Notes: generated by a model from the letters alone, not told the origin. 64,000 nt of DNA from Prevotella lacticifex (GCF_019973375.1 NZ_BPTV01000001.1:1612001-1676000); one strand, 5' to 3'. Shown: positions 9,120-17,744, counted from the stretch's first letter. Numbers and translations: made by a program.

Positions 9120-9540
9120 CCGAATGTCAGAACCGGCCTTATGTGGCGGTGTGGCGGTGTGGCGGTGTGGCGCATGAGCAAAGCAATGAGCAATGAGCAG
9201 TGAGCAATGAGCAGTGAGTAAGGAGGGGGAGTTTAGGAGTTAGGAGTTTTCGCTATTTCTGTTTTCATCAGCATTCTTATTTTCGACTTGCAAATATACA
9301 ACCTTTTCCGAACTCACCAACTCCCCGCCGCTTTTCTTTTCCTCCCCTCATCCGCTACACCGCTACCTCATTGCTCATTGCTCACTGCTCATTGCTCACT
9401 GCTCGTTACTCATTGCGTCGCACCGCTACACCGCTACCTCACTGCTCATTGCTCACTGCTCATTACTCATTGCGTCGCACCGCTACCTCACTGCTCATTG
9501 CTCACTGCTCATTGCTCATTGTATAGCTATCGCATGTCGA
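9120..9540. repeat. Tandem cassette unit 3 with orphan promoter
   Basis: Begins CGAATGTCAGAACCGGCC; the 8-bp array is here GTGGCGGT. Minus-strand -7 box TATATTTG at 9291-9298. The inverted ATTGCTC-type arrays are longest in this unit (about 9365-9525). Confidence 0.7.
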
Positions 9541-9574
9541 CAATATTACAAGAAGAAATCAGCTTTGTCGCCTA

Positions 9575-9762
9575 TTACAACATTCCCATTATGGGAATCT
9601 GCTTAATGACTCACAAACAATAAATATGCGCTTTTTATACGATAAATACGCCCCTCGCAAACGATAAAGATAGGGAAATGATGTTTTTCGATGGCTGTTA
9701 ACAGATTTTAACGGCAATAAAGGGCGAAAATTTGGTATCGGCGTTTTTGTTTGCTACCTTTG
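9575..9762 (+). promoter_or_regulatory. Orphan copy of HU-type promoter module and leader
   Basis: TTAACAG (9698-9704) and TTAACGG (9708-9714) spaced 10 bp, then TTTG (9731-9734), 20 bp, TACCTTTG (9755-9762). The flanking ~120 bp upstream (CCCATTATGGGAATCTGCTT, AAATATGCGCTTTTTATACG) also matches 51040-51130 closely. No HU-like gene follows; the next 130 bp has no convincing start and runs into a 9-bp array. Confidence 0.65.
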
Positions 9763-9900
9763 CCGACAGAAAGAATCCTCGCAAATATCACACTTCCTCC
9801 GGGCGGTCCCCCACCGCTACGACAATCATATATTCCGGCAGCATCCCTGCCAAACGATCCCGGCCGTGATGGCTATGGCATATAAATAGATTCGATTTCT

Positions 9901-10053
9901 CTATAGCTCCTGTAGCTTCTATAGCTCCTATAGCTTCTATAGTTTCTATAGCTCCTGTAGCTTCTATAGTTTCTATAGTTTCTATAGTTTCTATAGTTTC
10001 TATAGTTTCTATAGCTCCTTTAGCTCCTATAGCTTCTATAGCTCCTGTAGGTC
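9901..10053. repeat. 9-bp tandem array, about 17 units of CTATAGYTY
   Basis: Uninterrupted 9-bp periodicity with units CTATAGTTT, CTATAGCTC, CTATAGCTT and a few CTGTAG variants. On the minus strand the array reads as repeating Ile-Glu-Thr/Ala in one frame, but no supported gene spans it. The same 9-mer family is found at 41443-41523 and 51917-51952. Confidence 0.9.
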
Positions 10054-10111
10054 CTTTTCTATAGCTGCTTGGCCCCAAAAGCCCTAAGTTCACTAAAGCG
10101 CTACACAATAA

Positions 10112-10147
10112 AAGGCAGGGGCCATCTTGGTGACGACTCCTGCCTAT
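10112..10147 (-). terminator. Terminator of the bamD-rpoZ-DUF4293 operon
   Basis: On the minus strand AGGCAGG, 20-nt loop, CCTGCCT then TTTTATTG; it lies 26 nt past the DUF4293 stop codon. Confidence 0.75.
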
Positions 10148-10172
10148 ATTCGGTGATTAATGAGATGATGTC

Positions 10173-10622
10173 TTATCTTATGCGGTCCATACTTCTGACG
10201 AGATCATCGTCGGCCTTGATGCCTTTCTTGGCGAGCCAGAGCAGTATGCATGATACCAATGGCAGACAAGCGGCGAAGCTGACGTGGATGGTCAGGTCGA
10301 ACTGCATGTAGAAGATGGCGTAGTAGACATACCACAGCATGTCGGCAATCATGGCGTAAGTGCACATCCGCATCTGCAACTTCCGGTTCTTGAAGAGGAA
10401 GATGTCGACGATGGAGATGATGCCGGCAATGTTGACAAAGATGAACAACGGCCATGCTGGCATCCCTCTGTCGACGTTAAGTTTGGTGAAACCTAAGTTT
10501 GTCAGCAGATGGCTTGCGCCCATTCCGGTCGGCTCCTCGACACTGCCTATCGGTGAGAGCAGACAGATGATGATTGCTGCCAGTGATGCAATGAGATATA
10601 CGGTCTGCTTGCGTTGCCACAT
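10173..10622 (-). CDS. DUF4293 family membrane protein
   Basis: A 149-residue inner-membrane protein with four predicted hydrophobic segments (about residues 7-25, 55-78, 86-108 and 114-134) and a basic start MWQRKQTVYL, matching the DUF4293 family of Bacteroidetes. Function is unknown. It starts 2 nt after the omega-subunit stop codon, so it is translated from the same message as bamD and rpoZ; this gene order is common in the phylum. A short charged tail (ADDDLVRSMDRIR) is cytoplasmic. Confidence 0.85.
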   Translation of the reverse strand: MWQRKQTVYLIASLAAIIICLLSPIGSVEEPTGMGASHLLTNLGFTKLNVDRGMPAWPLFIFVNIAGIISIVDIFLFKNRKLQMRMCTYAMIADMLWYVYYAIFYMQFDLTIHVSFAACLPLVSCILLWLAKKGIKADDDLVRSMDRIR

Positions 10623-10624
10623 GG

Positions 10625-10963
10625 TTATGCCTCCTCTTTAGGCTGCTCCTGCGACGGGTCGCGCCAGTAGATGTGGCCCTCAATGTATTCCTGAGTGGCG
10701 AGCAGGGTAGGTTTCGGCAGTTTCTCGTAGTAACGGCTGATTTCTATCTGCTCACGGTTCTCGAAGACCTCCTCGAGAGTGTCGTTGTACGAAGCGAACT
10801 CGGCAAGTTTCTTGCTCAAGTCAGCTTTAATTTCTACGGCAATCTGATTAGCGCGCTTTGCGATGATTGCCACTGTCTCATAAATGTTGCCGGTATCTTT
10901 CCACAGGTCGGGAAGATCGCGGGTAACGGTGTTTACCGGTGCTTTTGATTTCTTGTAATCCAT
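10625..10963 (-). CDS. rpoZ: DNA-directed RNA polymerase omega subunit, Rpb6-like
   Basis: Small RNA polymerase subunit (112 aa) that helps fold and hold the beta' subunit. The sequence MDYKKSKAPVNTVTRDL, the helix ETVAIIAKRANQIAVEIK and the tail EQIEISRYYEKLPKPTLLATQEYIEG are typical of the Bacteroidetes form. It begins 1 nt after the bamD stop and ends 2 nt before DUF4293, a tight three-gene operon. No anomalies. Confidence 0.93.
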   Translation of the reverse strand: MDYKKSKAPVNTVTRDLPDLWKDTGNIYETVAIIAKRANQIAVEIKADLSKKLAEFASYNDTLEEVFENREQIEISRYYEKLPKPTLLATQEYIEGHIYWRDPSQEQPKEEA

Positions 10964-10964
10964 A

Positions 10965-11801
10965 TTATTCCTTAGTGAACTCCTTACATTTCGCTATATA
11001 TTTCTCTGCTGTTGCACGCTCCTTGCTGTCGGGATACTGGTTGATGAAGCCATAGCACTCGTCCTCGGCATCCTGATAGCGCTGAATTTTCTTCGCCTCG
11101 ACACTCATCTGGGCCAGCTCGAACTTACTCTTCATGATAAGAATGGAGAAGTCCTCGCGGAGTGATGTGTAGGGGTACTCGTTGAGTGCGTTTTCCGACG
11201 TGACCACACATGCCTCATAATTGTTGCCGCCGCTGGTGCAGTTGCCGAAGTAGGAGCCGAGATTGTAGTACAGTTTGGCACTGAGATACTCTTTCTCGAC
11301 GAGCTTGTCCTGCAGTTCCATGAGTCGCTGCTCGGCAACGGCTTTCAACTTTCCGTCGGGGAAGATGTCGCGGTACTCCTGGAACGCAGCGATGGCAGCC
11401 ACTGTCTGACTCTGGTCGAGGCGCGGTTCCGGTGTGCTCATGTAGAGACTCTGCCCGACATAGAATGATGCCATCTCGGCATAGAAGCCGCGTGGATAGC
11501 TCTGGTAGTACTTCTTGAAAGTCTCGGCTGCAGCCTCGTAGTCGCGTTCTCCATATTCGGCCATGGCGAGCATATAGAGGCACTCCTGAGCATCGGAGGT
11601 GCCTTTCTTCATCGTCACAAGATCCTGAAGAAGAGTAACGGCATAGGTGTACTTGCCACGGGCAAAGCTCTCCTTGGCGAACTCATACTTGTAGTCGTAG
11701 TCGGATGTCTTGAAGACCTGGTTGTACTCATGGGCACAACCGGTGAGCAGCATCGACAATGCAACTGGAAGAATTATCTTGAGATGTCTTTTATTATCCA
11801 T
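10965..11801 (-). CDS. bamD: outer membrane protein assembly lipoprotein BamD
   Basis: Periplasmic lipoprotein of the BAM complex, which inserts beta-barrel proteins into the outer membrane. Start at 11801 is chosen because it puts a lipoprotein signal at the N-terminus (LSMLLTGC, lipidated Cys about residue 22); an upstream in-frame start would add seven residues with no function. The rest is TPR-like helices (SFARGKYTYAVTLLQDL, YEAAAETFKKYYQSYPRG, GKLKAVAEQRLMELQDK). Length about 278 aa is normal. First gene of the operon, with a promoter 19 nt upstream facing away from uvrB. Confidence 0.92.
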   Translation of the reverse strand: MDNKRHLKIILPVALSMLLTGCAHEYNQVFKTSDYDYKYEFAKESFARGKYTYAVTLLQDLVTMKKGTSDAQECLYMLAMAEYGERDYEAAAETFKKYYQSYPRGFYAEMASFYVGQSLYMSTPEPRLDQSQTVAAIAAFQEYRDIFPDGKLKAVAEQRLMELQDKLVEKEYLSAKLYYNLGSYFGNCTSGGNNYEACVVTSENALNEYPYTSLREDFSILIMKSKFELAQMSVEAKKIQRYQDAEDECYGFINQYPDSKERATAEKYIAKCKEFTKE

Positions 11802-11819
11802 ATATTGGGCTTTGAAGTG

Positions 11820-11849
11820 CAAAGTTACACATTATTGGGTGAACCTCAA
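11820..11849 (-). promoter_or_regulatory. bamD operon promoter
   Basis: Minus strand: TTG (11847-11849), 19 bp, TAACTTTG (11820-11827); predicted transcript start about 14 nt before the bamD ATG. Confidence 0.75.
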
Positions 11850-11919
11850 AAACTTAGCGTTGTTTTTTTTGTTCAAATAACATTTCTCTGACTTATCGGG
11901 GCATTTTTTCGCGTTTTTC

Positions 11920-11950
11920 TTGGTCTCAACGAAGAAAAGTGTTACCTTTG
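11920..11950 (+). promoter_or_regulatory. uvrB promoter
   Basis: TTGG at 11920-11923, then TACCTTTG at 11943-11950. The ATG lies only 7 nt after the -7 box, which predicts a leaderless or nearly leaderless message. Confidence 0.75.
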
Positions 11951-11956
11951 TACGCT

Positions 11957-14014
11957 ATGGACTTTCAACTTACATCACAATATAAACCGACGGGCGACCA
12001 GCCGGAAGCTATCAAGGAACTTACCGACGGTATCCTCAATGGCGACAAGAGTCAGGTGCTTCTTGGTGTGACAGGCTCTGGAAAGACGTTCACCGTGGCC
12101 AATGTCATTGCCAATGTCAACAAGCCGACGCTTATCCTCAGCCACAACAAGACTTTGGCCGCGCAGCTCTTTGAGGAGATGAAAGGTTTCTTCCCCGATA
12201 ATGCCGTTGAATACTACGTATCGTACTACGACTACTATCAGCCGGAGGCTTATCTGCCCTCTACCGATACTTATATAGAAAAGGACCTTGCCATCAACGA
12301 CGAGATCGACCGTCTGCGGCTCTCGGCCGTCTCGGCTCTTCTGTCGGGGCGGAAGGATGTCATCGTGGTGTCGTCGGTGTCGTGTATTTATGGTATGGGC
12401 GGTCCCGTGGCCATGCAGTCGAGTGTCATAAAGTTGAAGAGGGGACAGCAGATAGACCGCAATGAGTTTCTGCGCCGTCTCGTCGATGCCCTTTATGTCC
12501 GTAATGATATTGACCTGAAACGTGGCAATTTCCGCGTGAAGGGTGAGACGGTCGACATAGCAATGGCCTACAGCGACAATGTGCTGAGGGTCAGTTGGTG
12601 GGACGATGAGATTGACAGCATAGAGGAGGTCGACTCAGTCGATTTTCATAGGATTGAATCGTTCGAGGAATATGAGATTTATCCTGCCAACCTCTTCGTT
12701 ACGTCGAAGGAGCAGACCGAGACGGCCATCCGCGACATTCAGGACGACCTCGTAAAGCAAGTCGACTACTTCAAGGAGATTGGTGATGCCATCAAGGCCC
12801 AGCGCATCAAGGAGCGTGTGGAATATGATATCGAGATGATAAAGGAGCTCGGCCACTGCTCGGGCATAGAGAACTACAGCCGCTACTTCGACGGCCGTAA
12901 GGCCGGAGAGCGGCCCTACTGTCTGTTGGATTTCTTCCCTAAAGACTACCTCATGGTTATCGACGAGAGCCATGTCAGTGTGCCGCAGATAAGCGCGATG
13001 TACGGTGGTGACAGGGCGAGGAAGAAGAACCTCGTAGAGTATGGTTTCCGTCTGCCTGCCGCTTTCGACAACCGTCCGCTGAAATTTGACGAATTCCACA
13101 GTCTCATCAATCAGGTGATATATGTCAGTGCCACACCTGCCGACTATGAGCTCCGTGAGGCTGAGGGTGTCGTCGTGGAGCAGCTCATCCGTCCTACGGG
13201 ACTCCTTGATCCTGAGATAGAGGTGCGTCCGTCGGAGAATCAGATTGATGACCTGATGGAGGAGATTCAGCAACGCCGTGAACGCCACGAGCGCGTACTG
13301 GTGACGACGCTTACGAAGCGTATGGCTGAGGAGCTTACCGAGTATCTGCTCGACCACGAGGTGGCAACGGCATATATCCACAGTGATGTGGCCGGTCTCG
13401 ACCGTGTGAAGATTATCAACGACTTGCGTGCCGGAGTTTATGACGTCCTTGTAGGTGTGAATCTGCTTCGTGAGGGTCTTGACCTGCCGGAGGTGTCGTT
13501 GGTGGCCATCCTCGATGCCGACAAAGAGGGCTTTCTGCGATCACACCGCAGTCTGACGCAGACTGCGGGCCGTGCGGCGCGAAATGTCAACGGCAAGGTT
13601 ATAATGTATGCCGACACGATTACCGACAGCATGCAGAAGACTATCGACGAGACTGAGCGTCGACGCAGCAAGCAGCTAAAATATAATGAGGAGCATCATA
13701 TTACTCCGCAACAGATAGTAAAGGAAATTCATAATACGCTGCCTACGCAGGGCACTTCGTCGGAGACTTCATACCAGACTTCGATGCATCAGCGGCCGAC
13801 GGCAAAGATTCAGATGGGCTATCAGGCTCCGGAGGAGTCGGCAGCCTTTGCAGCCGATCCAATAGTGAAACGCATGACGCGTCAGCAGCTTGAGAAGAGC
13901 ATTGCCAACACTACTGAATTGATGAAGGAGGCTGCGAAGAATCTCGACTTCCTCCAGGCTGCGCAATATCGTGATGAGATTGTCCGTCTGCAAAAGGAGT
14001 TGGAGCTGAAGTGA
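11957..14014 (+). CDS. uvrB: excinuclease ABC subunit B
   Basis: DNA-damage-loading helicase of nucleotide excision repair; works with UvrA and UvrC. Start at 11957 gives MDFQLTSQYKPTGDQPEAI, the standard UvrB N-terminus. Walker A is GVTGSGKTF, the beta-hairpin region follows (YVSYYDYYQPEAYLPSTDTYI), Walker B is VIDESH, motif VI is QTAGRAARN, and the last 40 residues form the UVR domain that contacts UvrC. Length 685 aa is typical. It is a single gene with a terminator, divergent from bamD. The promoter abuts the start codon. Confidence 0.98.
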   Translation: MDFQLTSQYKPTGDQPEAIKELTDGILNGDKSQVLLGVTGSGKTFTVANVIANVNKPTLILSHNKTLAAQLFEEMKGFFPDNAVEYYVSYYDYYQPEAYLPSTDTYIEKDLAINDEIDRLRLSAVSALLSGRKDVIVVSSVSCIYGMGGPVAMQSSVIKLKRGQQIDRNEFLRRLVDALYVRNDIDLKRGNFRVKGETVDIAMAYSDNVLRVSWWDDEIDSIEEVDSVDFHRIESFEEYEIYPANLFVTSKEQTETAIRDIQDDLVKQVDYFKEIGDAIKAQRIKERVEYDIEMIKELGHCSGIENYSRYFDGRKAGERPYCLLDFFPKDYLMVIDESHVSVPQISAMYGGDRARKKNLVEYGFRLPAAFDNRPLKFDEFHSLINQVIYVSATPADYELREAEGVVVEQLIRPTGLLDPEIEVRPSENQIDDLMEEIQQRRERHERVLVTTLTKRMAEELTEYLLDHEVATAYIHSDVAGLDRVKIINDLRAGVYDVLVGVNLLREGLDLPEVSLVAILDADKEGFLRSHRSLTQTAGRAARNVNGKVIMYADTITDSMQKTIDETERRRSKQLKYNEEHHITPQQIVKEIHNTLPTQGTSSETSYQTSMHQRPTAKIQMGYQAPEESAAFAADPIVKRMTRQQLEKSIANTTELMKEAAKNLDFLQAAQYRDEIVRLQKELELK

Positions 14015-14035
14015 TTGTGACAGCTAAAAAGAAAA

Positions 14036-14097
14036 ACTGCTACCATGTTTTCATTTGTCGTTGATGATGTGGAAACATGATAGCAGTATTTTTTTAT
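14036..14097 (+). terminator. uvrB terminator
   Basis: CTGCTACCATGTTT and AAACATGATAGCAG (one bulged position) with a ~22 nt loop, followed by a T-rich run; may also serve the convergent lipoprotein gene. Confidence 0.85.
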
Positions 14098-14111
14098 TTA
14101 CAACGCACTCG

Positions 14112-14846
14112 TTACAGTCCTAAGCCGTTGAGGGCTTTCTGAGTTGCTTTATTCACTGCGTCATTGGCTTTCTTGTTGGCTTTATTTACGGCATCATTAG
14201 CCTTCTTGTTAGCCTTGTTCACTGCGTCGTTGACTTTCTTGTCGGCGGTCTCACGGGCACTCTTCACTGCTGAAGAAGCTTCGTCGACCTTCTTGTTGAC
14301 AGCCTCCTGAGCTGCGCCCTTGGCAGTCGACGTAATGGCCTCACCGGCATTCTTAGCGTCGGCCTTGGCTGATGCTACAACCGCATTGACAACTTTCTCG
14401 GGATCCAGATTCTTAACCTCGTCGACAGCCTGATTGATGGTAGCATTGCCTTTGGCCATGGCCTTTATCTCAGCGGCGTGCTGAGCGACGTACTGCTGCA
14501 GCTGTGAGACATAAGCCTTTGCCTGAGCGGGATTGCTCTTGGCGAGCTCCGTAATCTTTGCCCTTGCATTGATGAGGAGAGTGGTCAGACCCTGCGCGTC
14601 TTTCGACGCAATTTTGGCCTGAATCTCCTTTGTCAGGGCTGCTGCGCTCATAGGTGCAGCCTTTGCGTCACCGGCTTCTACGGTAGTGAGGGTAGAGTCG
14701 TCGGCAGCACCGGCTGTAGAGTCACTGACCGCTGCTGAGTCGGTCATAGTAGAGTCGGTGGCTGAATTCGCACTGTCCGATTTGTTTCCGCAGCTTGCCA
14801 TGGTAAGTGCCAGGGCAGCTGCTACTATTAACGAAATCTTTCTCAT
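14112..14846 (-). CDS. alanine-rich lipoprotein with 11-residue repeats
   Basis: Not a family I can name. The N-terminus is a lipoprotein signal (MRKISLIVAAALALTMASC, lipidated Cys 19), followed by a Ser/Thr/Asp-rich linker (about 20-60), a helical Ala/Lys/Gln-rich body, and a C-terminal tail of three near-perfect 11-residue repeats (VNDAVNKANKK, ANDAVNKANKK, ANDAVNKATQK). Hendecad repeats of this kind form right-handed coiled coils or LEA-like helices. The protein is likely anchored in the periplasm or at the cell surface. It has neither an enzymatic motif nor a paired gene; it sits between uvrB (convergent) and the glycogen operon. Confidence 0.75.
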   Translation of the reverse strand: MRKISLIVAAALALTMASCGNKSDSANSATDSTMTDSAAVSDSTAGAADDSTLTTVEAGDAKAAPMSAAALTKEIQAKIASKDAQGLTTLLINARAKITELAKSNPAQAKAYVSQLQQYVAQHAAEIKAMAKGNATINQAVDEVKNLDPEKVVNAVVASAKADAKNAGEAITSTAKGAAQEAVNKKVDEASSAVKSARETADKKVNDAVNKANKKANDAVNKANKKANDAVNKATQKALNGLGL

Positions 14847-14958
14847 TTTGTTTATTGCTTTAATTAGTGTTGTTATCCTACATTATATTTAAGCTATCAG
14901 TCGGCGGCTGAATATTGCGACCAACTGATAGCTCCTTTTAATATCGTAATCTCACAAT

Positions 14959-16371
14959 CTACGCTTTGCCTTTGGGCTCGGCTTTCTTGGCTGTACGGAG
15001 CTTGGCTGTTGTGCGAGTTCCGGCAGCTTTCGTTTTCTGTTTGGCAATAGTAGCGCGCAGACTTTCTTCCTCCTCCTGGAGTTTACTGATTTTCGTTTGC
15101 AGTCGCTCTATCTCTTTCTCCTTCATTTGCAGGTCGTCGCCCTGATTCTTGATGGTTGTCAGAAGCGAGTTGAGCTCGTCGTTGTCGATGTCGTCAGGAT
15201 AGAGGTCGTTGACACGATTCATGAAGTCGCCAAGGATGTTCATGTAGTTGGTGAACGCATCGAACGGCGAGGAGTATATTCCGCGGTCGAGCGCAACGTT
15301 GCTTGGCTTTGTCGTCATGAATCGGAAGTTATTGCTGGCCTGAAGGTAGTCCCAGTCCTGGTTGATGCGCGGGTCGTTGGCTATGCGCACTCGGTCGGCG
15401 ATAGAGTAGAGCTTGTCGAAAGCCTCCCGCTGCATTGGATTTCCGAGCCAGCAGCTGATGTCGCGTTCCTCGTCAACCCAGCTGAGTGTATCGGGAACGT
15501 CGAGCAGTGCCACACTCTTGCGGTTTTCACAGATTTCGGATGGAGTAGAGAACGTTATGCCGCGTTGCTTGGCGCATGCCGGTATAGCATGGAGAAAATC
15601 GAGGATATTGCTCGACAGTGGCTGTGCGATGCCTAATGCAGAAAGCTCCATGAAGATGTTGATGACCTCTTCCTCCTTTGGCAGTGCAGCAATCTCGTCG
15701 ACATATTTATCGGCAAAGAGTGGGAACTCATTCCATTCGTGATTGTTGAACCGCAATGAGATGTCATCGCTGAGCTTGACATCGCGTAGAAGGAGCTTGA
15801 GGTTCGGTGCCTCAGAGCAGCTGTAAACGTAGTGGGGACTCTTCCATCCGAGGACGTGCTTGGCTCCCTCGGTGAGCATTCCCTGGAATCCCATTTGAGC
15901 AGCCTGCAGTCCGATGTCGTCGCTGTAGATGAGCGATGAGTTGCGGAGTACCGTAGGCCTTCGACCGAAATACTCTGTCATCTTATCCGACTGTTTCTTC
16001 ACGTCGGCAGCAAAGGATTCGGCATTTGCCAGTGAGGAGAGTCCATGCGAATAGGGCTCGGCAAGGAACTCCACACACCCGGTGTTATTGAGCTGCTGGA
16101 GCTTGTCAAGAACTTGCGGGGCATGAACTTCGAGTTGCTCCATTCCAACTCCGGAGATTGAGAATGCGACCTTGAAGTAATCGCCGTTTTCCTTTATCAT
16201 CTGGAGAAGGGTGTCGAGGGCCGGCAAGTAGCTGTGCTCTGCTATGTAGTTGATGCTACGTTCGTTCTCATAGTCATCATAGTAGTAGTGATCGGTGCCA
16301 ATGTCGAAGAAACGATAGCGTTTCAGATGGATTATCTGATGTATCTCGAAATATAAGCAGATCGTTTTCAT
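14959..16371 (-). CDS. glycoside hydrolase family 57 (alpha-amylase/glucanotransferase type)
   Basis: GH57 enzyme acting on alpha-1,4-glucans, here probably storage glycogen. Seen: MKTICLYFEIHQIIHLKRYRFF at the N-terminus (the family's His-containing first motif), GVGMEQLEVHAP, CVEFLAEPYSHGL (carries the likely catalytic Glu), LRNSSLIYSDDIG and a later WLGNPMQREAFDKLY. The C-terminus (about 400-470) is a coiled coil followed by a Lys/Ala/Thr-rich tail. Last gene of the debranching enzyme-GT4-GH57 operon, 104 nt after GT4. No signal peptide, so cytoplasmic. Precise activity (amylase, branching or 4-alpha-glucanotransferase) is not decided by sequence alone. Confidence 0.88.
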   Translation of the reverse strand: MKTICLYFEIHQIIHLKRYRFFDIGTDHYYYDDYENERSINYIAEHSYLPALDTLLQMIKENGDYFKVAFSISGVGMEQLEVHAPQVLDKLQQLNNTGCVEFLAEPYSHGLSSLANAESFAADVKKQSDKMTEYFGRRPTVLRNSSLIYSDDIGLQAAQMGFQGMLTEGAKHVLGWKSPHYVYSCSEAPNLKLLLRDVKLSDDISLRFNNHEWNEFPLFADKYVDEIAALPKEEEVINIFMELSALGIAQPLSSNILDFLHAIPACAKQRGITFSTPSEICENRKSVALLDVPDTLSWVDEERDISCWLGNPMQREAFDKLYSIADRVRIANDPRINQDWDYLQASNNFRFMTTKPSNVALDRGIYSSPFDAFTNYMNILGDFMNRVNDLYPDDIDNDELNSLLTTIKNQGDDLQMKEKEIERLQTKISKLQEEEESLRATIAKQKTKAAGTRTTAKLRTAKKAEPKGKA

Positions 16372-16475
16372 TGTTATAGATAATGATAATTTTTGTTTTC
16401 TTTGTTATGAATGATATTGACGCTTAGTGCGCTGCGAGAGAGTTTGTGGTCATGAATGTCTTGTGACCGCATGGG

Positions 16476-17744
16476 TCATTTCCATCCCAACGTCCGCAAG
16501 TATAGCTCACGAATCCATCGTCCTACCTTCTCCCACGTAATCTGAGCAACCTCATTCTTTCCCTCGGTTGACAGATAATCGAAGAGGCTGTCGTTATGGC
16601 AGATGCTGTATATGGCATCGGCAAGGGCGTGGATGTCCCAGTAGTCGACTTTTATACAGTTGTTGAGGATTTCGGCGCATCCACTCTGCTTTGATATTAT
16701 CGTTGGTGTGCCGCATTGCATGGCCTCCAACGGTGAGATGCCGAAAGGCTCACTCACTGATGGCATGACATAGACATCGGAATCCTTCAGACATTCGTAG
16801 ACTTCTTTTCCGCGCATGAATCCGGGGAAGTGGAAGCGGTCGGCGATGCGCCGTTCGGCTACGAGATTTATCATTGCGTTCATCATGTCGCCGGATCCAG
16901 CCATACAGAAACGCACGTGTCGTGTGCGGTGGAGAACCATATTGGCGGCCTCGACGAAATACTCCGGTCCCTTCTGCATCGTTATTCGTCCGAGGAAGGT
17001 GACAATCTTATCCTTGTTCGTGTGATCGACGCGAGGAATGGCTTCGTTCTCGGCGCTCAGGGGGTAGACAGCGTTGTGGACGGTGAACACCTTTCGCGGA
17101 TCCTGATGATACTGATTGATAACGGTATTGCGGGTCAAGTCGGAAACGCACATGATGCAGTCGGCGTTGTCCATACCGTCCTTCTCAATGGAATAAACCG
17201 TCGGGTTGACGTGACCACGGCTGCGGTCGTAATCGGTGGCATGGACGTGGATGCACAGTGGCTTTCCGCTGACTTGCTTAGCGTGGATCCCCGCGGGATA
17301 AGTGAGCCAGTCGTGGGCATGGATGATGTCGAAATCGACGGTGCGCGCAACGACTCCGGCAATGATGGAGTAGTTGTTAATCTCCTCATGAAGATTTCCG
17401 GGATAGCCTCCGGCAAACTCCATCGCTCCGAGATCATTGACATTCATATAGTTAAAGTCGGCGTAGATATGGTCGCGCAACTTGAAGTAGAGGTCGGGGT
17501 TCATGATATTGCCGACCCTGCCGTTGACATAGTCCCAATTGACATCGCGCCATGCTATTGGAACGCAGTTCATGGCTATAATATTGGCGAAGGTGTGGTC
17601 CTCATCGCCGAAGGGCTTGGGAAGACACAATGTTATGTCAACGTCGCCCTGTGCATGTAGTCCTTCGGATATTCCGAAATTGGCTGTAGCAAGTCCGCCA
17701 TAGACGTGTGGTGGGTATTCCCATCCGAACATTAGTACTTTCAT
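16476..17744 (-). CDS. GT4-family glycosyltransferase (glycogen/starch synthase-like)
   Basis: GT-B fold glycosyltransferase, probably making alpha-1,4-glucan from an NDP-glucose donor. The N-terminus MKVLMFGWEYPPHVYGGLA resembles glycogen synthases; the C-terminal half has GRITMQKGPEYFVEAA and the E-x7-E motif EPFGISPLEAMQCGTPTI. 422 aa is shorter than GlgA of enterobacteria but usual for this Bacteroidetes type. Its start overlaps the stop of the debranching gene by 4 nt (ATGA), indicating translational coupling. A role in glycogen metabolism is supported by both neighbours. Confidence 0.88.
   Translation of the reverse strand: MKVLMFGWEYPPHVYGGLATANFGISEGLHAQGDVDITLCLPKPFGDEDHTFANIIAMNCVPIAWRDVNWDYVNGRVGNIMNPDLYFKLRDHIYADFNYMNVNDLGAMEFAGGYPGNLHEEINNYSIIAGVVARTVDFDIIHAHDWLTYPAGIHAKQVSGKPLCIHVHATDYDRSRGHVNPTVYSIEKDGMDNADCIMCVSDLTRNTVINQYHQDPRKVFTVHNAVYPLSAENEAIPRVDHTNKDKIVTFLGRITMQKGPEYFVEAANMVLHRTRHVRFCMAGSGDMMNAMINLVAERRIADRFHFPGFMRGKEVYECLKDSDVYVMPSVSEPFGISPLEAMQCGTPTIISKQSGCAEILNNCIKVDYWDIHALADAIYSICHNDSLFDYLSTEGKNEVAQITWEKVGRWIRELYLRTLGWK

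Noticed and set aside
8202..9623. Long open frames across the ATTGCTC/CCGCTACA arrays
   Set aside because: Their text is monotonous (LLTAHCSL) and arises in many frames from 7- and 8-bp repeats; no start context or conserved domain.
9788..10108. 106-codon minus-strand frame with Ile-Glu-Thr repeats
   Set aside because: Half of it is the 9-bp array and the rest has no similarity to the VirE protein or any family; it lacks a promoter.
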